In this document: positions 16,128-25,018 of the stretch, piece after piece
How positions within the stretch are numbered: position 1 is the stretch's first letter
Layout: the number at the start of each line of letters is the position of its first letter
NCBI GenBank assembly: GCA_902781545.1
Contig: CACZJR010000004.1
Span: 1-64,000 of the forward strand
Source: an uncultured Spirochaetales bacterium
GTDB lineage: Bacteria; Spirochaetota; Spirochaetia; Sphaerochaetales; Sphaerochaetaceae
Length of the DNA stretch: 64,000 nt
Direction of reading: 5' to 3'
The notes under the pieces: generated by a model
What the model saw: only the letters and a program-made list of their open reading frames with translations
Databases searched by the model: none
What the model was told of the DNA's origin: nothing
Translations under genes and position numbers: made by a program

Positions 16128-18077
16128 ATGGGAGAGAAAGTGAAGAGAAACCTTATTCTGCTCTGCATCGGATTGTGCGTGATCCTCTGCAGCAGCTTCT
16201 TCGCAAGCATGATCCAGAGCGCCGGATTCACGGTCAAGGTCTATGACCTGCGCAATCAGACGAACTCGGGATCAATCGAGATTGACGGAAAGAAGGCCAC
16301 CGTCTCCGGAAAAGTCGTCAGCGGCATACTCTTTGTGCCCAAAGCAGCCAGTGAGACCAACAAGAGGCCGGCGGTCGTGCTCACACACGGCTATCTGAAC
16401 AACAGGGAGCTCCAGCTGCAGAACGCGATCGAGCTCGCACGCCGCGGATTTGTCGTGCTGACCATTGACCGCGAGGGTCACGGCAACTATCCAAACTCAG
16501 GAAGCCAGAACGCAATGATGGCCACCGCAGGTCTCTACGACAGCGCGAAGTATGTCTACAACCTGCCTTACGTGGACCAGACGAAGATCGGTATCTCCGG
16601 CCATTCCATGGGCGGAATGACAACCGCATCAGTGCTGTCCTCGGACAACGGAGCGACATTTGACGCAAACGGCAAGGCAACCGGAAACGGCCTTCATATC
16701 ATCAAGGCCGGCCTGATGCAGGGATGGAGCTCATTCATGGGCGCAGGCGCCGATGTCTCAGTCGGAAACCTCAAGGCAAATGACGATGAGTTCTTCTACG
16801 GCAGCCAGGACTACCAGAACAACAGGACAATCGCAAGACAGTACCTGATCTCGAAGGCAGCAGCAAGCTTTGTCGGAGCCCAGTTCGACGGACCGATCAA
16901 TGTCGTGAATGACGGGATCTACATCAACGGAGTCCTGACAGAGGTCAAGGAGGGAACAGCAGCCCCTGCTCCGTTCAGGGTCGTCTATGAGAACAACGAG
17001 ATCCATCCGCTGAACCATTTCTCGAGAAAGAGCGCAAAGGATGTCGTGAACTTCTTCTACACAGCATTCGGAACACCGAGCGGCGCCAAGTACATCAAGA
17101 GCTCCAGCCAGACATGGTGGATCAAGGAGGCATTCTCCTTCATCGGCCTGATCGCGATCTTCTTCTGCATCTTCCCGGCTGCAGGACTCCTGCTCGAGCT
17201 GCCTCTGTTCAAGAGCCTCCAGCGCGATGAGAGCCTGCCTCTGGCAAAGAGAGAGGTCAAGGGAATCTACGGCTGGATCATGTACCTTTGTCCCGCGATA
17301 ATCTGCACCCTCTTCTCCGGCTTCAGCATCCAGAAGATGAACAGCATCGGCGGAACATGGTTCCCCAAGACGAATCTCTATCCCCAGGACACCACAGGCT
17401 GGGTCAGCATGTGGGCGGTTGTCTGCGGACTGTTCGCCCTGGGTGTGATCCTTGTGTTCTGGCTGATCGACTACATCGTCAAGAAGGCAAGGAAGAAGGA
17501 CGAGTATGTTGTCAATCCGTTCGAGGTCGGCTACATGAAGGGCGGTCTGCTCGGATTCATCAAGACCGCGTTCCTCGGCACCATCATCGTCGCTGGAATG
17601 TACCTTGTCCTCTTCATCACATGGGGAATCTTCAAGGTCGACTTCAGGATCTGGACACTGGACATGAAGGTGTTCAACATCCCGGCAATGCTTCCGACAA
17701 TGCTCCGCTACACGCAGATCTTCGCCATCTTCTATCTGATCAACGGCTTCACAAACCAGAGCTACAGCGCGAAGAACCTGCCTGAGTGGCTGACAATAGC
17801 GATCAACGCGTTCTTCAACGTGGCCGGTATCTTCCTCGTGATGATGATCCAGTACGGCACATTCAAGTCAACAGGAGTCCTCTGGCAGGGCGGCATGGCA
17901 CTCGGCTACATAGTGCTGTTCCCGATTGTCCCGATCCTCATCGTCGCAGCAATCATCTCCAGGAACCTGTACAAGAAGACCGGAACAGTCTGGCTCGGCG
18001 CATTCATCAACGCCCTGCTGTTCACCATCATGACGGTCGCCAACACAGCCTCATCACTGTCATACGTGCTCGGCTGA
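16128..18077 (+). CDS. Alpha/beta hydrolase fused to a polytopic membrane domain
   Basis: A 649-residue protein. After an N-terminal signal-anchor helix (about 9-30) comes an extracytoplasmic alpha/beta hydrolase domain: oxyanion region LTHGYLNN near 86-92, nucleophile Ser160 in GHSMGG, and a candidate His in NEIHPLNHF. From about residue 325 on there are eight predicted membrane helices. The hydrolase is therefore tethered to the outer face of the inner membrane. Substrate cannot be named; lipid or peptidoglycan-linked esters are possible. It is monocistronic, with its own ribosome binding site and terminator. Confidence 0.8.
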   Translation: MGEKVKRNLILLCIGLCVILCSSFFASMIQSAGFTVKVYDLRNQTNSGSIEIDGKKATVSGKVVSGILFVPKAASETNKRPAVVLTHGYLNNRELQLQNAIELARRGFVVLTIDREGHGNYPNSGSQNAMMATAGLYDSAKYVYNLPYVDQTKIGISGHSMGGMTTASVLSSDNGATFDANGKATGNGLHIIKAGLMQGWSSFMGAGADVSVGNLKANDDEFFYGSQDYQNNRTIARQYLISKAAASFVGAQFDGPINVVNDGIYINGVLTEVKEGTAAPAPFRVVYENNEIHPLNHFSRKSAKDVVNFFYTAFGTPSGAKYIKSSSQTWWIKEAFSFIGLIAIFFCIFPAAGLLLELPLFKSLQRDESLPLAKREVKGIYGWIMYLCPAIICTLFSGFSIQKMNSIGGTWFPKTNLYPQDTTGWVSMWAVVCGLFALGVILVFWLIDYIVKKARKKDEYVVNPFEVGYMKGGLLGFIKTAFLGTIIVAGMYLVLFITWGIFKVDFRIWTLDMKVFNIPAMLPTMLRYTQIFAIFYLINGFTNQSYSAKNLPEWLTIAINAFFNVAGIFLVMMIQYGTFKSTGVLWQGGMALGYIVLFPIVPILIVAAIISRNLYKKTGTVWLGAFINALLFTIMTVANTASSLSYVLG

Positions 18078-18096
18078 TCGGTTAAGAAACCTTTTC

Positions 18097-18130
18097 AAGG
18101 CTGCTGCCTCACCGCGGCAGCCTTTGTTTT
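18097..18130 (+). terminator. Terminator after the membrane hydrolase
   Basis: An 11-bp stem (18097-18107 with 18114-18124, one G-U pair) around CTCACC is followed by TGTTTTG. Confidence 0.82.
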
Positions 18131-18162
18131 GCCCTTCTGACGGTCTGTCCTGAAAATTTATC

Positions 18163-18187
18163 TTGACAGTTTTGTGATTTTTGTCAA
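18163..18187 (+). promoter_or_regulatory. Candidate promoter element with inverted repeat before the YwaF-like gene
   Basis: TTGACA at 18163-18168 is a consensus -35, and TGTCAA at 18182-18187 is its inverted repeat. No good -10 is found at the expected spacing, so this could be an operator rather than a plain promoter. Confidence 0.35.
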
Positions 18188-18219
18188 AACATTAGTTAGA
18201 AAAAGATAAGGAGCACACC

Positions 18220-18984
18220 ATGTGGAAAACACATCAGGCCTACTACGGCCCCTTACATTTCGCTGCCATCGGAACAATGCTTGCATTCCTTGCATTGGGA
18301 ATCGTACTTGGAATCAAGGCCAAGGGAAGCGGCAGAAGCAGGGACAAGGCCATGACAATCCTTGGCTTTGTGTTCATCGCCCTTGAGGCATTCAAGATCA
18401 TCTTCAGGCTCATTGTGAATGAGGGTGCGGACCTGACACTTATCTCATTCCAGATATGCTCCATCCCGATGTACCTCCTGCCGTGCATCTACTTCATGAA
18501 GGACGGGAAGCTCAAGCAGGCATTCATAGGCTACGTTTCATTCCAGAGCTTCACATCCGCATTCTTCTACTTCGTGAAGCCCGCTGCGGTAATCGGAACC
18601 TCTTATATTGCCATCTCACTGCACTCAATCCTCTGGCATGCACTGATGGTCTGCAGCGGAGTCTACGCGATGATTTCCTACGGGCTTCTCACAAAAGAGG
18701 GCTTCAGGACATTCATTTACAGTTACATCCTCTGGGTTGTGACAGTGGCAATCGCCATCATCCTGGACATCATCCTGATCAACGCCAATCCGGACACAGC
18801 ATTGAATCTCTTCTACATTGCTCCGAACAGCACTTTCAAGTATCCGCTTCTGGGCATCCTCTTCAAGCAGCCGAAGCCCTACCCGCTCTTCATCCTCTGC
18901 TTCCTGATCTACTATTTCATCGGAGGCTTCGCGATTTACGGGATCGGATACGGCATAACCCGTCTCTGCACCAGGAAGAAGTAA
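18220..18984 (+). CDS. YwaF-like (TMEM164-like) integral membrane protein
   Basis: A 254-residue protein with about seven hydrophobic helices. The segment FQICSIPMYLLPCIYF and the later LHSILWHALMVCSGVY match the pattern of YwaF-family proteins, which carry a Cys in the first motif and a His in the second. The function of bacterial members is not established. A GGAG ribosome binding site precedes the ATG. It is convergent with the Xre pair, whose end is one base away. Confidence 0.7.
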   Translation: MWKTHQAYYGPLHFAAIGTMLAFLALGIVLGIKAKGSGRSRDKAMTILGFVFIALEAFKIIFRLIVNEGADLTLISFQICSIPMYLLPCIYFMKDGKLKQAFIGYVSFQSFTSAFFYFVKPAAVIGTSYIAISLHSILWHALMVCSGVYAMISYGLLTKEGFRTFIYSYILWVVTVAIAIILDIILINANPDTALNLFYIAPNSTFKYPLLGILFKQPKPYPLFILCFLIYYFIGGFAIYGIGYGITRLCTRKK

Positions 18985-18985
18985 G

Positions 18986-19231
18986 TCAGACCCTGATACT
19001 GATCCGGGTCCCGTCCGTGGTGTTCACCTCCACAAGGTTCCAGGACCCGTTCTCACGCTTATACTGCCTGAGGGCCCTGACAAGCTCTTTCGCAATGGGC
19101 GCGTACATCCTGCTCTGCTCCGGAAGGAAACGCCAGATGAAACTCCATCCGGCTATTCCGAGCGGTACAGGGAGAAACAGCCTGAAGCACTTGTCCGAGT
19201 CCTCACGTGGTGCAACGACACTGATTCTCAT
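18986..19231 (-). CDS. Small partner of the Xre regulator
   Basis: An 81-residue protein whose middle (FRLFLPVPLGIAGWSFIWRFLP) resembles the domain at the C-terminal end of the upstream regulator (RVNLPLKIVKIALDAG). I do not know the domain's role; pairs of this kind occur in spirochaetes and clostridia as regulator plus membrane-stress protein. It overlaps the stop of the Xre gene by four bases, so the two proteins are made together. Confidence 0.6.
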   Translation of the reverse strand: MRISVVAPREDSDKCFRLFLPVPLGIAGWSFIWRFLPEQSRMYAPIAKELVRALRQYKRENGSWNLVEVNTTDGTRISIRV

Positions 19232-19737
19232 TCAACGACAATCCTCACATGGTCTCCGTCTGCTGAGTCAACAGTGACAATCTCACCCAAAAGGCCCTGC
19301 TCCACCAGAGAGTAGACCTGCTTCCAGTCAATTGAGGACATGGCGTCCGCGACCTTGCCCTGCCCGCTGACACTCATTGCAGGGGAGACTCCTGCGTCAA
19401 GTGCTATCTTCACTATCTTAAGAGGAAGATTCACGCGGATCTTATCTCCCTCCTTTGAGTCCACAATGACCCTGAGCATCAGCTTTGAGAAGTCCTTCTG
19501 CACTGTCTCAGGCTCATACTTTGCGGGAACCGGATTCTCCTTGCCCAGAAGCTCGTCCGTGCTGACACCCAGAAGATCGCCCAGATTGAGCAGGATCCCG
19601 ACATCCGGCATGTTGATGTCATTCTCCCACTTAGATACTGCCTGTGAGCTGACATTCACCTTGTTGGCTATATCATCCTGCGTGTAACCCTTGTTTTTCC
19701 TTAACCTTGAAAATCTCTGTCCGAAAGTCTCTGTCAT
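19228..19737 (-). CDS. Xre-family helix-turn-helix regulator
   Basis: A 169-residue protein. Residues about 8-62 form an Xre DNA-binding domain (LRKNKGYTQDDIANKVNVS and AVSKWENDINMPD). The C-terminal part has a beta-rich unit with RVNLPLKIVKIAL that recurs in the small protein downstream. An AGGAGG site lies seven bases before the ATG. It is divergent from the bacteriocin-type exporter operon and is a candidate for its regulator; paired sites lie between them. Confidence 0.85.
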   Translation of the reverse strand: MTETFGQRFSRLRKNKGYTQDDIANKVNVSSQAVSKWENDINMPDVGILLNLGDLLGVSTDELLGKENPVPAKYEPETVQKDFSKLMLRVIVDSKEGDKIRVNLPLKIVKIALDAGVSPAMSVSGQGKVADAMSSIDWKQVYSLVEQGLLGEIVTVDSADGDHVRIVVE

Positions 19738-19789
19738 TTCCGAACCTCCTGACTAAAAGCTAGCCTTAATCATGCCGATAGTGAACGGA

Positions 19790-19844
19790 CCGTTGGTTGT
19801 CTTTATCATACCATTGGTTGTATATCCGCTCAACCTCAGGTTGA
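19790..19844. promoter_or_regulatory. Direct and inverted repeats between the Xre gene and the exporter operon
   Basis: CCGTTGGTTGT at 19790-19800 recurs as CCATTGGTTGT at 19811-19821, 21 bases apart, which is two helical turns. Nearby 19830-19844 is a perfect inverted repeat with seven-base arms (TCAACCT/AGGTTGA) around one base. They may be sites for the adjacent regulator. Confidence 0.45.
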
Positions 19845-19885
19845 TTCGGCCTCTCTTATGTCCTGAATGTATATCCAATATCATC

Positions 19886-19915
19886 TTGAGAACCATAACA
19901 AAAAAATAATATATT
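19886..19915 (+). promoter_or_regulatory. Promoter of the bacteriocin-type exporter operon
   Basis: TTGAGA at 19886-19891 and TATATT at 19910-19915 are 18 bases apart, giving a leader of about 54 bases to the first ATG. Confidence 0.55.
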
Positions 19916-19975
19916 ATCAGAAGAGCATAGGGAGACGCCTGAAAAAATCCACAAGTCCCCTTATCCGGAAGCAAG

Positions 19976-20464
19976 ATGAACGAGAAAACAAACATAAGAG
20001 AGAAAAAGCAGAACCTCCAGCCCGGAGACCTGAACCAGTACATCCGCCTCACGACAGTCAGCATCTGGCTGGTGCTTGTAGCCTTCATTGTATTTGTCAT
20101 AGGCATGGTGGTCTGGGGATTCACCGGAAACCTCTCCGTCAGCGTAAAGGCCGTGGCCGTGGGACATGAGGGCAAAGTCAGCCTGTACATCCCCGAGGAC
20201 CAGGTCTCGAGGATCAAGGACGACAATGAGCTTGTCATCAATGACAAGTCAGTTGCCATAGGCAATGTGCATGAGAACGGCATCTCACAGCGTGCCGGCG
20301 ATGTCCTTGACGAGTATCAGCTCTCTCTCGCAGGTCTCTCCGAGAGCCAGAAGGTCATTGTGGTTGACCGCGATCTTGCAGGATATGACGGGTCATACGG
20401 GGCGGCCATTATCATTGAGCGCATCAAGCCGTTCGATTTCCTGTTCGGAGGGAACAAGAGATAA
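19976..20464 (+). CDS. Short HlyD-like membrane fusion protein of an NHLP-type exporter
   Basis: A 162-residue protein. A cytoplasmic start is followed by one membrane helix (about 27-50, VSIWLVLVAFIVFVIGMVVWGF) and a periplasmic beta-rich segment with VGHEGKVSLYIPEDQVSRI and a terminal HlyD-like strand region. It resembles the two ends of NHLP/NHLM secretion proteins joined without their long coiled-coil hairpin, so it is far shorter than the usual 400 or so residues. It overlaps the peptidase-ABC gene by one base (TAATG), which fixes its context as an exporter subunit. Confidence 0.7.
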   Translation: MNEKTNIREKKQNLQPGDLNQYIRLTTVSIWLVLVAFIVFVIGMVVWGFTGNLSVSVKAVAVGHEGKVSLYIPEDQVSRIKDDNELVINDKSVAIGNVHENGISQRAGDVLDEYQLSLAGLSESQKVIVVDRDLAGYDGSYGAAIIIERIKPFDFLFGGNKR

Positions 20465-22662
20465 TGAGCAAGAAGCAGAGAATCCCGCAGCCAATTGATC
20501 ACGGCGTGGCAGATGTGCCGGTGATCACACAGTATGAGAACCAGGAATGCGGCGCAGTCTCACTTTCCATGGTCCTCGGCTATTACGGCAAATGGCTTCC
20601 GGCCGGTGAGGTCAAGGAAGACGTAGGTCCCTGCAGGGACGGAGCCAACGCATACCACATAGCAAAGGCCGCAGAGAGCTACGGCCTCAAGTCAGAGGTG
20701 GCACGCTACAAGGCCCCGGAGTTCTTCGAGAAAGCCACCTTCCCCTGCGTGGTCCACTGGCAATACGTGCACTTCCTTGTCGTCAAGGGCGTGAAGAATG
20801 ACAACGTATACATAAACGACCCCAAGAAAGGCGATTACATCATGTCGAAGAAATCCTTCGAGGAGAGGTACACGGGTTTCTGCGTGTTCTTCAGGCCTTC
20901 AGAGGATTTCAAGCCCGAGGGACACAGGAAGACCCTCCTGGAGTTCATCCGTGAGCGGCTGAGACATATGGAGGTTGCCCTTTTCTTTGTGCTGGTCACC
21001 ACATTCCTGATCAGCATGCTTACGATATTCCGCCAGGGAATGACCAGATTGTTCCTGGACAGGCTGCTGACCAAGCAATACGGGAGCTGGGAGAAGCCGT
21101 TCCTGTACCTTCTGAGTGCGGTGACGGTCATAGAGATAATCGTCATGGCCATACAGGCCTTCTACATGAACCGGATCCAGGGAAAGATCTCTGTGGTGAG
21201 CAGCACCTCATACATGTGGCACATTCTGAAGATGCCCCTGAACTTCTTCGCTAACAGGCTCCCCGGAGACATCAATTTCCGCAAGCGACTCAATGTGGAG
21301 GTGGCAAAGAACCTTGTCACAATCCTAGGCCCTGTCGTGCTTCAGGTTGTCATGATGGTCCTTTATCTGGCGATAATGGTCAGCTACAGTCCCCTCCTGG
21401 CGATCATTGGAGTGTCATCGGTCCTTGTGAATGCGCTCATAGGAAAGGTGATCGCAACAAAGATCACGCGCATAACCCGTGAGCAGCTGACGAACAACGG
21501 CATGATGGGAGGAACACTCTCAGCTGGAATCCAGATGATTGAGACAATCAAGGCAAGCGGAGCCGAGAACGGTTACTTTGAGCTCTGGTCAGGCTATCAG
21601 GCCAATGTGACTGCACAGCAGAACAATGCCAACAGGGTCAACCAGTATCTCGGGATGGTTCCGCTCATTGTCTCTGCGGTCTCAGGAAACCTTGTCCTTA
21701 TCATCGGAGCCTTCCTGATAATGAACGGCAGCTTCACCCCCGGTGCCCTCATGGCGTTCCAGGGGATCCTGACCCTTTTCACAACTCCTGCACAAGCACT
21801 GCTCAGGGCAAGGAAGGACCTCCAGGAGATGCACGCGAACATGGAGCGCATCGATGATGTCATGGAGACCGAGGAGGACATTGCATGGAGAAAGCGCGAC
21901 GGGAGCGAGAATGAGGGCACAAAGGAAGACACCTACAGCAAGCTCTCCGGCCAGCTGACAATGAAGGACGTCAGCTTCGGGTACTCCCGCCTTGACGATC
22001 CACTAATAGAGAACTTCAACCTTGACCTCAAGCCGGGAAAGAGCGTGGCGTTCGTAGGACCCTCCGGGTGCGGCAAGTCCACATTGGCAAAGCTCATCTC
22101 CGGGCTTTACCAGCCATGGAGCGGAAGCATCACATTCGACGGCAAGCCGCTTCTGGATGTTGACAACAGCGTCCTCAGAGGTTCACTTGCAGTCGTTGAC
22201 CAGGACATCATCCTCTTTGAGGACACGATTGAGAACAACATCAAGATGTGGGACAACACAATCGAGAACTTCGAGATGATACTGGCCGCCAGGGATGCCC
22301 AGATTCATTACGACATCATGAAGCGTGAGGACGGCTACAGGCACAGGCTCGCACCGGAGGGAAAGGATTTCTCCGGCGGTGAGCGCCAGAGACTGGAGAT
22401 AGCCAGGGTCCTCGCGCAGGAGCCCACGATCATCATCCTTGATGAGGCCACCAGCGCACTTGACGCAAAGACCGAGTTCGATGTTGTCAAGGGAATCAAG
22501 GACCGCGGAATCACATGCATTGTCATTGCCCACAGGCTCTCGACCATCCGCAGCTGTGACGAGATCATCGTGCTTGAGCACGGCCACGTCAAGGAGCGCG
22601 GTACACACAATGAGCTTCTGAAGAAAGACGGGCTTTATGCCGAGCTGGTCAAGAGCGAGTAA
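20464..22662 (+). CDS. C39 peptidase/ABC exporter of NHLM type
   Basis: A 732-residue bacteriocin-type processing exporter. The N-terminal C39 peptidase has the oxyanion Gln23, Cys29 (QYENQECG), His103 and Asp119 in NDP, so it should be active and cut after a double-glycine leader. A six-helix membrane region follows, then an ATPase with GPSGCGKST, signature FSGGERQRLEIAR and Walker B IIILDEATSALD. Together with the next ABC protein it fits the NHLM export system (TIGR03796-like). It should cleave and export a leader-bearing peptide, which I cannot find in the window. Confidence 0.9.
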   Translation: MSKKQRIPQPIDHGVADVPVITQYENQECGAVSLSMVLGYYGKWLPAGEVKEDVGPCRDGANAYHIAKAAESYGLKSEVARYKAPEFFEKATFPCVVHWQYVHFLVVKGVKNDNVYINDPKKGDYIMSKKSFEERYTGFCVFFRPSEDFKPEGHRKTLLEFIRERLRHMEVALFFVLVTTFLISMLTIFRQGMTRLFLDRLLTKQYGSWEKPFLYLLSAVTVIEIIVMAIQAFYMNRIQGKISVVSSTSYMWHILKMPLNFFANRLPGDINFRKRLNVEVAKNLVTILGPVVLQVVMMVLYLAIMVSYSPLLAIIGVSSVLVNALIGKVIATKITRITREQLTNNGMMGGTLSAGIQMIETIKASGAENGYFELWSGYQANVTAQQNNANRVNQYLGMVPLIVSAVSGNLVLIIGAFLIMNGSFTPGALMAFQGILTLFTTPAQALLRARKDLQEMHANMERIDDVMETEEDIAWRKRDGSENEGTKEDTYSKLSGQLTMKDVSFGYSRLDDPLIENFNLDLKPGKSVAFVGPSGCGKSTLAKLISGLYQPWSGSITFDGKPLLDVDNSVLRGSLAVVDQDIILFEDTIENNIKMWDNTIENFEMILAARDAQIHYDIMKREDGYRHRLAPEGKDFSGGERQRLEIARVLAQEPTIIILDEATSALDAKTEFDVVKGIKDRGITCIVIAHRLSTIRSCDEIIVLEHGHVKERGTHNELLKKDGLYAELVKSE

Positions 22663-22672
22663 GGAGAGACAG

Positions 22673-24862
22673 ATGAGTTGGTTTGACGAACAGATAAAGC
22701 AGAGAAAAGAAGCGGACGACACTGTATTCTCCGAGGCCAACCGCCGGCTTGGCGATGTTGTCTCAGGCCGGAGGACATCGGATTTCCAGGGTATGGGATC
22801 CGCAGAGGACGACATAGGACGCATCCTGGGCTACTTCCACATAAAGCCCAAGGAGCTGCCGCAGGGCATGAATGACCTCAAGGACCAGATGGAATTCCTC
22901 CTGCGCCCGTCCGGGATCATGACACGTGAGATCTATCTTGAGAAAGGCTGGCACAAGGATGCATCCGGCCCCATGCTCGGTTTCCTGAAGGAGAGCCGTC
23001 AGCCGTGTGCCATCATCCCCGCAAGACGCGGAGGCTATGAGTTCTTTGATGAGAGCACCGGCAAGAAGGTCCATGTCACAGCCTCCAATGAGAAGCTGTT
23101 CGACGAGGATGCCATTGTCTTCTACAAGCCGCTTCCTCTCAGAAGCCTTGACTTCAAGGATGTGCTGCGCTTCCACTGGGAGGCCCACACGACAGGTGAC
23201 AGGGTCATGTTCATGGTCTTCCTCGGCCTTGCCACGCTGATACAGCTGTTCATACCAAGGGTCACAAAGATCATCTTCTCAACATTGATCTACTCTGACA
23301 GCATGCGGCTGTTCTTCGGAATCACGGTGTTCCTGCTCTCAATGAGCATCTCATCGGTCATGTTCACATCACTCAAGAACCTGGTGGTGTCAAGGATAAA
23401 CAACCGCTGCTCCACTGCGTTCGAGGCCTCCCTTGTCATGCGCCTCCTGCAACTTCCGGTCCACTTCTTCAGGGAGAACAGCGCCGGAATCCTGAGCAGC
23501 CGCATGTACAGCTGCAGGCAGTTCTCCACATTCCTCGGAAACCTGGTCTACTCATCAGTGCTGACATCTGTGTTCTCCCTGATCTACATAGGGCAGATCA
23601 TAATCTATGCTCCGACACTGGCGCCTATTGCCGTGACCATCATCATCCTCCAGATTGCGCTCTACATCATTCTCGGTGTGGTCTCGTCAAAGGTCAGGGG
23701 AAGACAGCTCTCACTGGAGAACAAGGAGAGCTCACTCTCCTACTCCACCATATTCGGAATCCAGAAGATCAAGCTTGTAGGCGCGGAGAAGCGCATCTAC
23801 GGACAGTGGGCAAACGCATTTGAGAATTCCGCGAAGGCCCTCTTCAGGCTGCCTGCCTTCATGCTCTTCTGCCCTGTGCTGATATCAGCCGTAGGTCTGA
23901 TCGGCCAGATCTTCCTCTACTCTACGGCACTGAGCTCCTCGATTTCGCTCTCCGACTACTATGCCTTCAACGCGGCATACGGCCTTGTGAACGGAGCCAT
24001 CATGGCACTTGCCTCCGTAGTTGAGTCACTTACAAGGATCGGACCCCTGTACGCCCAGATCAAACCTGTCCTTGAGGCCGTCCCTGAGGTTGACGCCGCA
24101 AAGAAGACAGTCTCCGAGCTGAAGGGAAAGATCAAGCTGGAGGATGTCTGCTTCCGCTATGATCCCACGACACCGAACATCGTGGACCATCTGAACCTCA
24201 CAATCGACAGCGGTGAGTATCTTGCGATTGTCGGACGCACCGGATGCGGCAAATCAACCGTCATGCGCCTTCTGCTTGGATTCGAGAAACCCGATTCAGG
24301 CCTCATCACCTACGACGGGGCAGACCTGCAGACTCTGGACCTCAGATCGCTCAGGCAGAAGATCGGTGTCGTGCTCCAGGACGGAAAGCTCTTCAACGGT
24401 GACATCTACTCCAACATTGTCATATCAGCCCCGTGGCTTACCGAGGAGGAGGCCTGGGAGGCCGCCAAGATGGCCGGTCTTGAGGAGGACATCAAGAAAA
24501 TGCCCATGGGCATGCACACCATGATCAACAGCAACTCCGGCGGCGTCTCAGGCGGACAGCGCCAGAGAATCATGATCGCAAGGGCAATTGCCTCCAAGCC
24601 GCGGATCCTCCTGTTCGACGAGGCCACAAGCGCCTTGGACAACGTGACACAGAAGATTGTCTCCGATTCACTGTCTCAGCTCAAATGCACCAGAATCGTC
24701 ATTGCGCACAGGCTCTCCACCATCAGGCAATGTGACCGCATCATCATGCTTGACGGAGGCCACATTGTCGAGGACGGCACATATGACCAGCTCATGGAGC
24801 TCAACGGTGTGTTCGCCGACATGGTTGCCCGCCAGCAGGTCTGCTACGACCCCATGGAATAA
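22673..24862 (+). CDS. Second ABC exporter of the NHLP/NHLM system
   Basis: About 729 residues from the ATG at 22673, which has AAGGAGAG upstream; the open frame extends 12 codons further up into the previous gene. The N-terminal 165 residues are a cytoplasmic domain without peptidase residues (including PCAIIPARRGGYEFFDE), typical of the TIGR03797-like partner. Six membrane helices and an ATPase domain follow, with GRTGCGKST, signature VSGGQRQRIMIAR and ILLFDEATSALD. It probably forms a heterodimer or tandem with the C39 protein. It is the last gene of the operon. Confidence 0.9.
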   Translation: MSWFDEQIKQRKEADDTVFSEANRRLGDVVSGRRTSDFQGMGSAEDDIGRILGYFHIKPKELPQGMNDLKDQMEFLLRPSGIMTREIYLEKGWHKDASGPMLGFLKESRQPCAIIPARRGGYEFFDESTGKKVHVTASNEKLFDEDAIVFYKPLPLRSLDFKDVLRFHWEAHTTGDRVMFMVFLGLATLIQLFIPRVTKIIFSTLIYSDSMRLFFGITVFLLSMSISSVMFTSLKNLVVSRINNRCSTAFEASLVMRLLQLPVHFFRENSAGILSSRMYSCRQFSTFLGNLVYSSVLTSVFSLIYIGQIIIYAPTLAPIAVTIIILQIALYIILGVVSSKVRGRQLSLENKESSLSYSTIFGIQKIKLVGAEKRIYGQWANAFENSAKALFRLPAFMLFCPVLISAVGLIGQIFLYSTALSSSISLSDYYAFNAAYGLVNGAIMALASVVESLTRIGPLYAQIKPVLEAVPEVDAAKKTVSELKGKIKLEDVCFRYDPTTPNIVDHLNLTIDSGEYLAIVGRTGCGKSTVMRLLLGFEKPDSGLITYDGADLQTLDLRSLRQKIGVVLQDGKLFNGDIYSNIVISAPWLTEEEAWEAAKMAGLEEDIKKMPMGMHTMINSNSGGVSGGQRQRIMIARAIASKPRILLFDEATSALDNVTQKIVSDSLSQLKCTRIVIAHRLSTIRQCDRIIMLDGGHIVEDGTYDQLMELNGVFADMVARQQVCYDPME

Positions 24863-24889
24863 GGACTGCTACCTGATTTTGCCATCTCT

Positions 24890-24979
24890 TACAGTACAGA
24901 ATCCGTTTTTTTGACTTCTGTACTGTATTTTTTTCATTTTTCTACAGTACAGAACGGGATTTTTCGGGTTTCGTACTGT
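24890..24979. terminator. Tandem GTAC-core hairpins
   Basis: TACAGTACAGAA at 24890-24901 pairs perfectly with TTCTGTACTGTA at 24916-24927 and a T tract follows. The same 12-mer returns at 24943-24954, with GTACTGT at 24973-24979 as partner. The block lies between convergent genes and can end transcription both ways. Four alternating copies are more than a terminator needs. Confidence 0.7.
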
Positions 24980-25018
24980 TTCATATGGAAAAAGACCATT
25001 CCTGAGCGCAGTCAGACA

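Noticed and set aside
18163-18187. CRP/FNR-type binding site (TGTGA and GTCA) before the YwaF-like gene
   Set aside because: The half sites are not in the correct spacing or symmetry; only the TTGACA/TGTCAA inverted repeat is supported.
19753-19911. A minus-strand 45-codon frame just upstream of the Xre gene, as a leader peptide or bacteriocin precursor
   Set aside because: No double-Gly leader, no ribosome binding site, and the repeated residues arise from the operator-like DNA repeats.
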